From: Trematomus loennbergii
Taxonomy: Eukaryota > Chordata > Actinopteri > Perciformes > Nototheniidae
Length of the DNA stretch: 64,000 nucleotides
NCBI GenBank assembly: GCA_012861695.1
Contig: JAAOOA010001150.1
Span: 90,183-154,182, forward strand
Direction: 5' to 3'
This document shows positions 40,401-55,952 of the stretch, in pieces. The notes below the pieces were generated by a model that was not told the DNA's origin, made no database searches, and worked only from the letters and a program-made list of their open reading frames with translations. A program made the translations under genes and the position numbers. The stretch's first letter is position 1, and each line of letters opens with the position of its first letter.

Positions 40401-42082
40401 GAGATTGTCTTTGAATATTTAATAAGCTCTTCTTCGCAGAAAAGGATCCAAACATTACAGTCACATGTTCACGGCAAGAGTCTGCAAAGTCTGAATGAAG
40501 ATGCTCGTGTTGTATCTCTAGGTTGGAGCCGTTGAAACACCTGCGTCCTTGAGACTGCAACAACCCGGTGCTAAAACAACTCTCTGTGGGGTCATACAGA
40601 GCCACACAGTTAGTTGTATAAAACACATCATTGTGTTATGTGGGAAAGAAGGATTCAGTATGTTCCCACTCATGTGAAAGATACTTGAATAAGCAAAAAA
40701 CAACCAAATGAATAGAATTGCAGCTGGCAATTTTTGTTACTTTTAAATGAATATATGCCTGGGATTTTATGGCAGTTCTAAGGGATATTAAAATGTATGT
40801 ATTTTAATCCAAATCTGACAGTTAATACATGCAAAGAAATAAAGTATATTTCGGTCATTTCTTCTCACATTTGACCTAGCCCAATCCTAACCTAGCCCTC
40901 TGACAAAGATGCACTTCCTCTCTCGCCTCAATGTTTGTGATACCAAGTTCTCCATAAAGACATCAGGCACAAGGCTTCAGTAATGACGAGAAGATGCTGA
41001 TAGTGTACGGCTAAGATACAACTACTATGTGCCAAATATTTAGTTGATTAAAATTCCCATATCATGAATAAGGTTTACTAAACACAAGTTATTTTTATTT
41101 ATTTGTGTTTAATGTAAGATAAAGCACCCTTTGAGATCTATCTGTGCCAAGGGAGAAGGAAGGGACAGAGATAGCTGGAAGGAAAGTTGGAGAGTGTGTG
41201 GGAATACAGAGCGGGAAGGAATGACCACCTGCTGAAATGCATCTGTCCAATGTTCACGCCGCCAACAGACAGTTCTGTTTGCTCTAGTGCTTGGATTAAT
41301 TGAGCAGCGGTATGCAGTGGGCGGCACAACCATCAGCTACAGTACAAACATGTCTTCTGCCAGAGTTGCCGTGGAACCAATCCGAATCCCGTCTCAGCCG
41401 GCAACCCGTGCCAAATTTCAAAGGATGCTTTAGCAATAAGCAAAAGGTCTGGGAAGAAACAGAAACAGGTGTATATGCATACCAATGAGTATGGAGTAGG
41501 TGAATGTGGAATCATACAATAAATAGCTTCTGTTGTAGTGCCGATGAAGGTTGCACCGCTGAAACAAGTGCGGAAAGAACAGTGTATTCATTTTTCATGA
41601 GCGGGGATTATCTGTTGCAGCTGTTGCAGGTTTTGGATTCTTTCGCACCTCGCTTTGTCAAATTCAACAACTCTCGCCAACTCGCCGCTTGTGCTGATGT
41701 TACCTGATACTATCATATTCTGTTTACACACTAAGAGTGACAGTGACCACTCCAGAGAGGCAGGGCAAGAATACAACTGGAACGCAGCAGAGTGAAGGTC
41801 ATGTTCAGATTGGCTGGGAGGAGAGATGACATTTTCATAGACATTTTTCCAAACAGCTTTTTTATTTTTCAACACATTCTGGTTAAAAATGTATGCCATT
41901 TTTCAGACTGGGGATTTGAAGGATCGCTTTTGTCGAGGAATAAGCGATTGCTTGACTTTCTGTTATTTAGCTTCAATATCCAGTGCTGTGTGAAACCAAG
42001 AGTTAAGTCAGTAGCGTACATACTGCATGAGCCCTCCTTTAAAAAAAAACAGAGTCTAACACAGCTCCTTCTATTCTCTCAG
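40401..42082. other. Intron, unremarkable
   Basis: No exon, transposon end or long simple repeat is recognised apart from the T-rich acceptor region near 42060. Confidence 0.5.
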
Positions 42083-42192
42083 GTTTAGGATTTGACAAGA
42101 GCTCTGCTACTTGGGTTGCTCTGTCTCGCGTGGCCGGGCTATGCAACAGAGCGGATTTCAAAGCCGGACAGGAGAACTTCCCCATCCTGATG
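42083..42192 (+). CDS. atp1a2: atp1a exon: N-domain start
   Basis: 110 bp, acceptor CTATTCTCTCAG, donor GTATGA. Encodes [20 protein letters not shown] and [16 protein letters not shown]. The FKAGQEN block is like alpha-2 isoforms. Confidence 0.97.
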
Positions 42193-43053
42193 GTATGAAC
42201 CTCCACCCTACACACACTCAGCAGCTTTCCAAACCTTTGCATCAATGATTCAGTCTCATGAATGATCTGCACTCTCTTAAGCGGGAGGTTATAACAGGTT
42301 TCATTTGATCTAAGGACATTTTAAGTAGACCATTTTGGGATTGGGATCAAATCATGCATGCACATTATTCATAAGACAGGATTTCCCATACACGGTAAGG
42401 GGAAGTTAACAACATCAGAAGAGTGTTAGGGAAGCTGTCACTCAAAAATAATCAGAGGGGGTATTTGAATGTTTTAAATGACCCACACATTGACCATTTG
42501 TACATGAAATAACCTCCATGTTGCCTTGAACATTTGTGGACATTTTCTTGGCATGCCTCAAAGTCAAACAAAGATTGAAGTACTTTTTGCTGCGTTTAAC
42601 ATCAGCAAAAACGTATAAAGCCGTTTATATATGATATAAACTGATGAAATAGGTTTGTAATCAACATCATAATCTGAGACGTAACGTATTTTATATGTTT
42701 TTAGTAGAGGTACACTATTCCTGAAATATTTATAGCAATTGTTTTACAAACATTTATGCAAAAACCTCAGAGTACTGAGTTGCTCACAAGAACAAGCAAA
42801 TAATACAGTAGGTCTGCAATGCCTTCTATTTTATATACTATAAGCATAACATACAATATGGCCCTCTTAAATATTGTGTCGCAAAGGTACAGTTAAGTAT
42901 CACATGGATGTTCTTAAGTCAAGTTTAAGTACTGGAACTTTGAGTAAATGTACTTTGCCATGGGGCCGGACAATTTTCACACACAAGGCACCCGCAGCGG
43001 AAAAAAACAACCCATAAAAACGATTTGTCAATACCACTTGACACTGGTACGTG

Positions 43054-43088
43054 ACACACACACAGGTACACACACACACACACACACA

Positions 43089-43151
<63 letters not shown>

Positions 43152-43200
43152 ACACACACACACACACACATGGAGGCACACACACACAAACACACACAGA
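43054..43200. repeat. (AC)n microsatellite
   Basis: About 145 bp of AC with CC interruptions near 43096 and 43150 and a TGGAGG break near 43170. Confidence 0.97.
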
Positions 43201-43360
43201 CAGAATAATCCGGTGCACCCCTGGAAATAACTCCCCCACACTGACACACAAACACACACACGCTGGGTGGGTAAGTCAATAATATCCCAGAGTTCTTCCG
43301 ACCGCTGCCCTCCACCCTGTGCTACATTGACCGGAAGAAATTCCCAGTGTGGCTCTCACA

Positions 43361-43421
43361 CTCTCTGCAGCCTCTCTGCAGCCTCTCTGCAGCCTCTCTG
43401 CAGCCTCTCTGCAGCCTCTCC
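43361..43421. repeat. 11-bp tandem repeat CCTCTCTGCAG, five units
   Basis: Five head-to-tail copies of CTCTCTGCAGC-type units without mismatch. Confidence 0.97.
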
Positions 43422-44609
43422 CCTCCAGGTGCCAGGCCTCCTCCCTGCATTAAGTAACAGCCATATCTCCTGACAGCACTCAAACACAGCAGTCAAGGCC
43501 CAGGCCACACTGCCATTACAGGAACAAGTCCATATCTGCACCGGGGAAAACACAAATGGAATTTCCATGATCTATTTATTCATTCATGGAAAGGCACAAA
43601 CAAGGACAAATCTAGCTGAGCGCGTGTCCTTGTTTAGCGGCTGTTCATGAATGAGTAAACAGGAATAGAGAGAAATGTCTTGTCTCTGTCCGGCCCCCGT
43701 TGGTGTATTGGCTGTAAGGTCATTCAGCTCAGCATGGATTTTAATAAATTGGCTGCAAGAGCGGGGGAAATTGCAGTGGAATTCTTATCAAAAGGGGTTT
43801 TCACATTATCAGAAGATATTTGTTCCTTAAATGATTCAAGCATCAGCCAAGCATGTTTGTCACACTTAATGAAGTCGCTAAACCTGAAAATAAACCAGAA
43901 AAAACTAATCGAGCGTCGTGCCTCCAAACAGCGGGAAAAATACTTCCGAGCCTAGTTTTTGTCTGAATTTGCAAATATTGAAATGTCACCTCTGCTGCTA
44001 AAAAAAATCCAATTGTCAGTATTTTCTTAGACACAGAAAAATGTGTTTTTAATACCTCCGAGACAAAATATTTCCATCCTTAGCAGCCAATTTGCTGTGG
44101 ATATTTACCAATGCTGTGTAAGGTGTTGCACAAATATGTATTCCAACATTGTTCTAAATTAGTTTTAATATATTTATATATATTCAGGGCCTGTTACATC
44201 CTCATACTTTTTAAAATGTCCCTAAGAAAGATACCAAACGTCCAACACGGCAAACTACTCTATTTCCTTCCTGAAAACATTGAGCTGCTTTAATCAAATT
44301 TTTCTTCATCCCATAAACTCAAAAGAAGAAAACCCGGATTTGCACTTTCATTACTTCTACATTAAACTGTTACATGACTTTAAAAACGCACGTGGCCCAG
44401 CGTTGGTGGTGCAGACGATGCTCAGCTTCCTGCATCTTTGATGAGCACTATAATGGAAGAGGAAGAAGTCATCTCAGGTACTGATTTAATCAGTTCAAGT
44501 TCCCTTCCAATGCAGCGAGACAAACACTGGCAGGCAGGCTGACAACACTCATTTCTTCATATGAATATGTGAGTGAGTGTGCTAATGGCGGCTGTGTGTG
44601 TTTCCCCAG

Positions 44610-44744
44610 AGGGAGACAGCGGGGGACGCTTCAGAGTCCGCTCTGTTCAAATGCATCGAGCTGTGCTGTGGGAGTGTTCGTGAGATGAGAGCCAGAAACA
44701 CCAAAGTGGCCGAGATCCCGTTCAACTCCACCAACAAATACCAG
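44610..44744 (+). CDS. atp1a2: atp1a exon: N-domain
   Basis: 135 bp (45 codons), acceptor GTTTCCCCAG, donor [26 protein letters not shown], then [24 protein letters not shown] is close to alpha-2. Confidence 0.98.
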
Positions 44745-44859
44745 GTATGACATGGGACTGATGTTCACAAATTCACCGTCACTAACAGTTTAGCAAATAC
44801 AAATATTTACTTTCATTATTTTTCTAGGGATGACTAGATAATATTATTTCAACTTTCAG

Positions 44860-45250
44860 ATATGTTTTTGCTCAAAAATACTTAATTTATTTCTTATAAT
44901 TATTCTATATATTTTTTTATACAATTAATTTTCAAGATTTAAATAAAATAAGAAAAATGTTCAATTCATTTCTCACAATTAATTCTTTATAATTTTGGTT
45001 ACAAATCTTATTTTATTAAACATTAAAATGTATCTGTACATTTGTCTTTATTCATAAATACATTAAATGTATTTCTTATAATTATTTGTATTCATTTTTT
45101 TCAAAACTTAATGTTTTATTAAACTTATTTTTGTATTTATACATTTGTATTTATTCATAAATACCTTCAATTTATTTCCAATTATTATTTCTACATTATC
45201 TCAAAACATTTTTTTTACAAATCTTATTGTTTTTATTAAACTTCATTTTT
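44860..45250. repeat. AT-rich degenerate tandem repeat (about 110-130 bp units)
   Basis: The blocks CATTTGT(C/A)TTTATTCATAAA, then ATTTCTTATAATTATT and TTTTATTAAACTT recur three to four times with drift. Confidence 0.6.
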
Positions 45251-46692
45251 CATTTTTGTAATATACTGTATTATAATAGTGTCAGTGCTCTTTCATCTCA
45301 CAATATAAGATGCATTTCCAAGTATTGGAAGTGAATCATGCATATTCATTTTTTAACCTTTTTATTCCATGTTCAGAGAGGCAGCCTGAACATGCATGCT
45401 CCTTTTCAGCGACACCCTGCTTCACATTCATACTGTTGCACACATTTAGGCTTGGAAGCTGCCCAACACGCCGCGAGCACAATACTGTGATCCACAGAGG
45501 AGCTGCTGTAATGTTTCCATGTGTATGACGGAGAAAATACACGGGGATTAGAAACTGGTTGTTTTTGGAGGCTCACAAGATGTTTCGTTGCTACCTTTCA
45601 ACGAACAGAAAATCCCTCTGGTCTGGCCACAGCCTAAAGACCTTTGGGTTAGGTGAGAGGACCTAGTGGGTGATGCACTAAATCACTTTAAATGCTTTAA
45701 AATACTTTAAATTTCACACTTCAAGAATAAGAATCTGTATGTGATTCCCAATAGTTGTTCATTTCAGAACTAGCAACTGTCATCTGCTTCATTTCTCACA
45801 AAAACACCACGTTTTTCCCGTTGGTTTTATCTCCCCTTCAAAAAGTAATTCTTAATTAAAAGTTATAATGTTTTTAAAGCTCTGAGTGAGAAAGAAATAT
45901 CCTTTATTTATCCCACAACAAGGACATTTGCATTGTTAAGCAAAGAGACAGTGAAGATAAAAGGCAAATACAATTAGTAACATATTTAATAAACAGCTAA
46001 AATAAATAAATCAATAAAGAATAGTAATAACAAATAATATTTAAGATAATGAATAAATAAGTGTCAGCATTATATCAGTACTGTTCATTGTAACGACAAT
46101 AATACAATTAACTGTTTTTTTCCAGTTGGTTTTATAGTTATTGGCTATTTAACTGTACTCTAAAGAATAGGCACTCCTGAAGGGTCTGCTCTGATTGGTT
46201 AGCTGGCCGGCTCTGTTGTGATTGGTCAACCCTCTGGAGGGATGCCTTTGCAGACATGCACAAAAACATATACTGTATAACACACTTCAGGAAAGGGAAA
46301 CCCCCAAGAAGCACAATAGGGCCGCTTTAAGTTCAGCTGCATGCGTTAGCACATCCTGTACGAGTCCACCACATGATCAGAAATCACAACTTAATACTGA
46401 ACCATGAAAAAGTCATCACACAGAGCTTTAACAACTTGCTCAAGGGCAATGCAGCAATTAAGACAGGGCGAATATTTCTGCTCTCCTCTCGGATTCTGTC
46501 AGGAGACTTGCACGGGAATATGAATAACCCAACAGAGATGTTGAAGCAAACAAAGGACTTCCTGCATGCTTTCTGTGCACCTGTTCCCCGACTTAAAACA
46601 GGAACATTTGTGTGGAGAGGAAAAGAAAAAGCAATTTTGCTCTGGTCTTCTGAGATTAGATATGCAGTGGCTAAGATACAAATTACCTGGGG

Positions 46693-46885
<193 letters not shown>

Positions 46886-47217
46886 AAGGTGTAGTATCAC
46901 AGGAATACATTTGAGAGTGTGAATGAATGCTCCTTCAACATGGGGAATACATAGGACTCACAATGTGCACTCAGTCAAGTCAGCTCCGATAACACTTTTT
47001 TTTCTCAAACCACTCGAAAAAAGAAATGACTGGAGAAATGATTGCTGGTAGTACGACCGTGAAATTCATTGTTGAGCGTTACAAAGAAACATGTCTGTCC
47101 TTAGCCACGAGCAAGAAACAACCAGCGATAAACTGGATGGTGCAAATTGTTTCAAGATGAATACTGCAGTGTTATGTCCTCACCGGTCTGCCTATATTCT
47201 CCCCTTTTCCCCCCCAG

Positions 47218-47297
47218 CTCTCTGTCCATGAAGCAGAAGACAATCCCTCTGGTCATATTCTGGTCATGAAGGGAGCGCCAGAGAGAATCTTGGACAG
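47218..47297 (+). CDS. atp1a2: atp1a exon: N-domain, KGAPERIL
   Basis: 80 bp, acceptor TTTTCCCCCCCAG, donor [26 protein letters not shown] then PERILDR. KGAPE belongs to the ATP-binding N-domain. In the mammalian genes I recall, this and the next exon form a single exon of about 193 bp; here they are split at the Arg codon. Confidence 0.96.
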
Positions 47298-48866
47298 GTT
47301 GGTCAATCAATAGGGGATCGATTATACGTCTCCCAAGTGAGGCATCAAAAAATGTGTGCTCCTTTTTCATTCATTTTCATTTGATCCTCCTCTCCCAGGG
47401 ATGTAGTGAAAAGGTTGGCGATATTTCACGTTTTTTGTATTATTTTTAACAACCCTATCAAAAGACTACATTTGGGTTTGAGCCTAAAACAAAATACTTA
47501 ATAATACATTTTTAATAATAAATGTAATTTATATAGCGCTTCTCATCAGTCAACATGTTCCATCATCACCATGAAATGTGTAGTGTAGATTTGAGTCGAT
47601 TCCACATCCTGCTGTGAAATGACTCACTGAAGCACCATGTGTGTATTAATCCACTGGTGAAAATAGTCTCCATCAAATGTAATATTTACTCTTGGACAGC
47701 TGGGGAGATTGACATTGTCACAGCAAAGGGAACAGTGCGGACAAAAGGCAAAAACAAGATTAGTAGAGTAAAATATTCAGAACTACGGAAGAGGATTACG
47801 GCCACAAGTGGGTTGTTTTTTTTTACTTGAATTCTGAGAAAAAGCCAGAATTCTACGAAAAAGTGAGATTTTTGAGATTTAATTCAGAGTTAAAAAAAAA
47901 AAATCTGACTTGTTCCTGAAAATCGCTGAAAAAAATATTCAGAATTGTGGGGGAAACTTCTGTGTAGCAATGCAGGAGAAGTCACTGACTCAAAAGGAGA
48001 CACGGGGTAGAGCTGGAGCTTTGATGTCAAACACTGATGGGTTATTTAGGAGCTTCGGCCGGAGAATTCACAACACAAGTCAAAGAGTCAGAGGTTCTGA
48101 CTTCACGGTCGAGTTGCCACGTCAATTCTGAAGAACTCTACCCCAGACCCGTGTATTTAGCTAGTTCAGAGAGAATAATCAACATTGTGCATATCAAGAT
48201 AGAACCATAACACCTCTATCAGCTGACGCCAACAGCCAGGAACAGGGAGACAGAACACTGAGAGCACAGCAGCCAAGGTTGCAGGTGCGTGTGCTCAGTC
48301 AGGACAGCATGAACTGATACACTGGGTCAAAGTTATGGGCTTTGGAAAATATTTCCCCAACAAGAATTATTACTTTAATCTCAGAAAAATACTTATTTTA
48401 ATCTTCCAATTCACTTTTGGTCAAATATTGTTTTTTAAATCACACGTGGTTCTCTTCCCTATAGAGCATATACAATAATGGGGTAGCAACAAGTGGCGGC
48501 AGAAATAGTGCGTACATAAAAAAGTGTATATTGCACATAGCAGTTATTTCTTCAACAGTAGTGTCATTTTTTATGAAAATGAAAACATTTCGATTAACCA
48601 TGACTATCATTAACATGTTTTTGGTATTGCACTCTAAAGGTATTGTGGGTTTAATCAGAGGTGATGAAAAATGTTGGGACCAAACGTGGTGCTATCACAC
48701 TTCAGTTTGGTCGTGATGTCACACTACACAGCCAAAAAACTCCTCATTGACTGAACTGTTGAGGTTTAGTTGTTTTACAGCAGTTATTTAATACATTTCT
48801 ATACACACAGAGAGTTCATTAATGTCAGGAGAAGCAGTAAAAGTGTTATTTCTAAATATCTTACAG
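47298..48866. other. Intron that splits a normally single exon
   Basis: 1569 bp, donor GTTGGT, acceptor TATCTTACAG. The phase-2 split falls in the Arg codon before Cys-Ser-Ser. No transposon termini were recognised inside it. Confidence 0.6.
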
Positions 48867-48976
48867 GTGCAGCAGCATCATGATCCACGGCGAGGAGCAG
48901 CCACTGGATGAAGACTTGACTGATGCTTTCCAGAGTGCCTACATGGAGCTGGGAGGACTGGGAGAGAGAGTGCTGG
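48867..48976 (+). CDS. atp1a2: atp1a exon: N-domain end
   Basis: 110 bp, donor [26 protein letters not shown], then [14 protein letters not shown]. Confidence 0.97.
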
Positions 48977-50804
48977 GTATGTTTCCTGACACACGTTATT
49001 ATTATCGGCCTGAGAATAGATTGTGACGAGAAGCACTTGGACTACACTTTGTTTTCTCCTTGGAAACTGGGAGTTAAGCTTCATGTAAGAGTGCTTTTAT
49101 TGCATCGGTGTATACAAAGAAGATTTGGGCTTTGCAGGCTTGAGCAGAATCGCAAAATAGACTGTAATTCAATTCAGGTCAAACTCCGCAGAAAACTCAA
49201 ATAAATAATAATATTTACAGAATAGATGGCCAAAGTTCAAACAGAAGTAATTGGGAGAAACACATTGACAGTTTTGGTCCTGAATGAAAATGAGAAAAAT
49301 AATGAATAACTCCAGGCTTATCCTTATGTTTTTGTTATTGCAAATGAATGGCATTGTTGGTGGGAGTGGTACGGTGGCAGACAGATTCTAACACATTACA
49401 ACAGCCCCAAAATCTTTCCGTTAGGAGAAACACTCTGCAGTTTCAAATATGAAAAAACAAATGTGCCAAAACACATTCAAATTAAGAAACATCTTCACCA
49501 ACTTCACCACCAAACATGTGCAGCGTTTAAGCACTGCATAAATAAACACTGCAATTCAAAACTCTGCAAGAAGTTTCAAAACACGACGGGAGTGATGCAC
49601 ACACCTGGGATCGGAGCACTTGTTGAAGTTCGGGGATTTTTTTCAGAAAGTTCCGAACATTTCTTCTAATAGAAGTGTTTCTAGCACGTTTACACTTGTT
49701 GGCAACCGTACATTGGAGGTGCTGAATTTAATTCTGTGCCCAAATTTGTTATACTATTTTGGTCATACTGTCACACTATGTCCCAAAAGCTCCTCAATGG
49801 AGTTAGACACAGTACTTTACTTTACTTGGTATAGTTTTGGCACTGCAGTCAGAATTGAAATACACAGACATGGGATTTAACTTTGCTACACAGCAATGTT
49901 TTCCAATGTGTTGTATGTAATATTGTATGCATAATGCATTTGTAATGGACTGCTGATTGAATTCAGGTCACACTCTGCACACAATCTCTAATATTTCCAC
50001 ATGAAACATCATTGTAAAATGTCATTTTGATAAAAAAAAAAAGAACGACCCAAAGTTCAACTTACAATATCTCTCAAGTGTTTGGCGTCCACACTCTGTA
50101 AATGTCATCCTTTTGACAACCAAGGAAGAAAAGTTACCTGGCACCTTTTATGAAGTGTCATGGGTAATAATGATGTGTTATACTCATTTCTTTTTAAAGC
50201 AGGTGTCACTTTATCAAACCGTGAAATGTGGAATAACGCCATTTCTGGAGTGAAACTCACGAAAGCATGTGAATTATTAATCCCCGGTTATGCCTTGGGT
50301 GATGATGGTGATGGCTCGGGTGTTTCTTGACAAAGAAAGGTTTCTCCACTTTCACACTGAGCATTGTATTGTGCTGGGCTCTGTGGGGATTCAAGGGATG
50401 CATATTTCAACAAGCTGCGGTTCATGAATTAATAAAAGTAACTGATTCCATTTGTATTTCAGACCTGCAACCTACAAGTCTACATCTAAAATTAAAAAAT
50501 GATTTGTATGCATACTTTAAGGTAAAGGATCACTGCAGCGAGGACGATGTCTTTTCTGAAGGTTTCTTTGTTTTAATAGCAACAGCAGAATAAATTACCG
50601 CATCCTCGTTGGATGTTTTGGACTTTAAACACATCCACAGAGTCATAAAAAATGTGGCTTCTGTTTAAAGTGCAAGATGAATTGTCAGTTGATGTCAGAG
50701 CAACAAAACAACAGGCTTTTCGTTTTTTTCATTAGCCGCAGTATGCTGTGCGATGTCAGTCAGTTATGAACGATCACCTCACTGATCCCTCTCTCCTCTT
50801 GCAG
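48977..50804. other. Intron, unremarkable
   Basis: No exon, transposon end or long simple repeat is recognised. Short stretches near 48700-48760 and 49755-49800 share GTCACACTA...CTCCTCA and may be remnants of one old repeat. Confidence 0.4.
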
Positions 50805-50980
50805 GCTTCTGCCACTCGAATCTGTCTTCATCCCAGTTCCCTCGAGGGTTCACCTTCGACAGCGAAGAAACCAACTTCCCCACCGAGAAGCTCTGCTTCC
50901 TGGGTCTCATCTCCATGATTGATCCGCCGCGTGCCGCTGTGCCCGACGCAGTGGGTAAATGCCGCTCTGCCGGTATCAAG
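50805..50980 (+). CDS. atp1a2: atp1a exon: N/P hinge
   Basis: 176 bp, acceptor CTCTCCTCTTGCAG, donor [26 protein letters not shown], then [20 protein letters not shown] with the DPPR hinge, ending GKCRSAGIK. Confidence 0.98.
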
Positions 50981-53341
50981 GTAATTGGTTCCACAGACTC
51001 AACCTTCATTGTAGTTCCTGAAAAGCCGTTTTCGTGGGGCTCCAATTATCAGTCTTTTTAGAGCAGGGATTTGCACGTCAAATGTATTTTCAAGTCAAAA
51101 AATGCAGTTCCAATGACAGCCGATCACTCCGAGGGGTCCTGGCTGATTATAATCGTTGAGAAAATGGTGTTCTGTTGCTCAGAGAAAGCTGCTGATAACA
51201 TCATAAGAGAAACAGGAGCAAAGTGTGTGGTTGGTTCTTATCTCTCCCGTGATTGTGTTTGTGGAAGATATTAATGAAGTTACAACATCATTAGAACAGA
51301 AAAACATTTCATTTGTATTAGAAAAAGAAAAGGCAACCGCCCACGAAGGATGAACTCACCATATTCAATGATAGAAAAAAGGTTAATTTGAGTAAAATGC
51401 AGATTCAGTACATCTATTACAAATTTGCATTATATGCTAATCGACTGACAATAAGCGCAGAGCAGATGTTTTGTCAAAAAGGTAATAAGCCGAGCTGCGG
51501 CAAGGTCACACAACTTCAGCAGAGATAACAAAGGATAATGAGTGGAGTGAATCATTTTGGTGCTGCTACAAATACAGAAAAGGGATTTTACACATTTATT
51601 TGCAGGTACAGAAGTTATCCGGCTTCTTTTAATATAATGAGCTTTTGAAAGACACACTGTAATTGGCTTAAGAAACGCACTGGAGGCCTCAAGGGAGCGA
51701 AGATGAAACTTAAGGAAGACAATGGTTGATTGGTTTGTAACAAAAACTGATGAATTCACTGATAAAATGTTAAGATCACAACGTTTTCTGAGAGTTTTTA
51801 GATAGACTGAGGCATTACAGTATCATCTCTAATTGAATGTTCCAGATTTGACTGCATTCAAAACATCTGAATTTTAATATACAAGTAGTTTTAATATTAA
51901 GCAGACAATACATACAGGAAACAATGATATTTATACTCTTATTTATACAAAAGAAATGGTATTTTACGCATGGTGATTCAATGTTACTCCATGTGATATA
52001 CAGTAGTGTGTACATGCTTCATATAACTTCCAAATAATGTCAGACAGTGCTCTGGGTGTACTGTGTGATGGAGCTGAAATAAGACACACACATCTGAACA
52101 AATGTGGTGTATTTGCTCGTAGCTGCGCCCATGGGGAAACTACAGCACATGTTCGCGTTGCTTTAATAACTTTTTATTGGATGTAGTGCTGACGTTTTCG
52201 TGAAATGCAGTCTTCAGTCCACACCGTCTGTCTAAAGGCTTTAGTTCAATATATAGCGCTCTATTTTTATTGCACCTTCATTCAGTCTGTCAGTGTACTG
52301 CGGTAGATTGTGAAGGGTTGGAGATTTGAAGAATTTATTCAATATGATCTTTCTTTTTCTTCACCCTTCATATACGAGATATTCAAAAATGATTTATTCC
52401 CTGTGGTTTGAATGCATGCAGTTATGCCATAAACCTCAAATAGCAACTTTATTGACTGATATGTTGAATTAAATACTTGATACAGTATGTTCTAATGTCT
52501 TATGAATGGAACAGGAATAGGGCCATATTTTCACATCCGACTAAAAGTGAATTTTCCATTTAGTTCTGAAATTAAAGTCTGTGGAAAAAAGTCAGAACTC
52601 TTAAAAAAGAAGATTTTTTTACTCATAATTCTGAATTTAACCTCAAATTCTGACTTTTCCTTTTTTTAGAATTAGACTAGATTAGAGTGACATATTGACA
52701 TTGCACATGAATTCAAAGTCAAATAAAGTAGGAAATCAGTGTACATACACATATCAATAGTGAATTCAGCTTTTTCTCTCATAACTCTGAATTTAATCCA
52801 AGAATTCACTCGTTTTTTGGGATATAAAAAAGCCCTCTTCCGTACTTGTGTAATACAGTGAGAAGAGAGGTCTTTAGTCCATCCTGCTTCTCTCATTTCT
52901 GTTGTATTTGAATGATTACTAAAGCGTTGACTGTATGTGTCAGCAGCTCGCACAATCAATTAACACGGACGCTATACATCTGGGAATGGAAAGGAAGACC
53001 AGTCATTTAAGTTCAGTCATGCCTATAGCCATACTTTGCTGTTTTGGTCCCTCATTTGTGTTTTCTCCCCATCGCACTTTTTAAAAACCTTTAGGAACAA
53101 TCCATCCAAAATGTTAGTTTGCGTATACTGTCAGATTTGAACCTTTAACACCCTAATAGCACCATTCTTCCCCAGTGTAACTACACAACACATTTGGATG
53201 ACTTATAGACCCCTTAAACCCCTTAAGGCCCACTCTGCACTGTAACTCATGTATGCTGTGACACATAAGGTACAGGAGAGATACACAGGGCTTTAACTTG
53301 ATAATGCTCCGTGATTTACGGGATCTTCTGTGCTCCGTCAG
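50981..53341. other. Intron, unremarkable
   Basis: No exon or transposon end is recognised. Confidence 0.5.
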
Positions 53342-53478
53342 GTGATCATGGTGACTGGGGACCACCCAATCACGGCCAAGGCCATCGCCAAAGGTGTGGG
53401 CATCATCTCCGAGTGCAATGAGACGGTCGAGGACATCGCTGCAAGGCTGAATATCCCTCTGAGCCAAGTTGACCCCAG
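53342..53478 (+). CDS. atp1a2: atp1a exon: P-domain, TGDHP
   Basis: 137 bp, acceptor GCTCCGTCAG (weak pyrimidine tract). [20 protein letters not shown], then [19 protein letters not shown]. The Cys in ISECNET is usually Gly. The donor GTGTGT is the first unit of a (GT)n tract. Confidence 0.97.
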
Positions 53479-54120
53479 GTGTGTGTGTGTGTGTGTGTGT
53501 GTGTCTGTGCCAGAGGAGGTTTAGGCTCTGTGCTCAAGCGCCTAAGAGTTTGAGTTTCTGGTCAGTGATGTAAGGATATATGAGCGCTAAAAGGAAGATT
53601 TTGATATATATATATATGAAAGTTTAATGAGGAGATTATTACCACTCTCATATTTGTTAGATGAATATAAAACTGGAGCAAGCAGCCTTTTAGCTTAGTT
53701 TAGCTTGGACTATAATCAGCCAGCCTACAACATGTGCCTGCTAATACTAAATATGAAAAGTCACTAAGAAGTAACCTAAGGAGAGAGGAAGGGATGTATT
53801 TTCAGTAAGTACAGACATGCAGAAGATGCCATGCTTACAGAGAAGTAAGAATATTAAAGTCACAATATATGGGAAATCGGAATGACGAGATTAAACAGTT
53901 AGGTATAACAACAGGATTGGGTTTTGCTAAGAAATAGGAAAATAACACCCCGTTAAACGACAAGTTATCCTTCGAGTATTTATTTTCATTTTTAATAATA
54001 TATCATTGTAGTGCCATTGTTTGTCAGACACGAAAAAACACTCAATGTTTCTTGTGGGTGTGAGAGAATGAAACTTGAGGAAAGTGCTAGAGAATGTCAA
54101 TGTATAAATGCCCCCTGTTA

Positions 54121-54173
<53 letters not shown>

Positions 54174-54176
54174 TGT

Positions 54177-54223
<47 letters not shown>

Positions 54224-54241
54224 TGTGGTGTGTGTGTGTGT

Positions 54242-54312
<71 letters not shown>

Positions 54313-54317
54313 CCCAG
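53479..54317. repeat. Intron bounded at both splice sites by (GT)n
   Basis: An 839-bp intron. The donor dinucleotide opens a GT tract (53479-53504). The acceptor is preceded by (TG)n from 54123 to 54310 and only TTCCCAG as pyrimidine tract. Confidence 0.97.
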
Positions 54318-54468
54318 GGATGCCAAGGCTTGTGTGGTGCACGGCTCGGACCTGAAGGAAATGAGCCCCGAGTACCTGGACGACTTGTTGAGGAACCACA
54401 CCGAGATAGTGTTCGCTCGCACCTCCCCTCAGCAGAAACTCATCATCGTGGAGGGCTGCCAGAGACAG
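54318..54468 (+). CDS. atp1a2: atp1a exon: P-domain
   Basis: 151 bp, acceptor (TG)nTTTCCCAG, donor [26 protein letters not shown], then [20 protein letters not shown], ending CQRQ. Skipping this exon would shift the frame. Confidence 0.97.

Positions 54469-55952
<1,484 letters not shown>

Larger units (their letters stand above)
42193..44609. other. Intron with (AC)n and 11-bp tandem repeat
   Basis: Apart from the two simple repeats listed separately, no exon or transposon is recognised. Confidence 0.5.
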
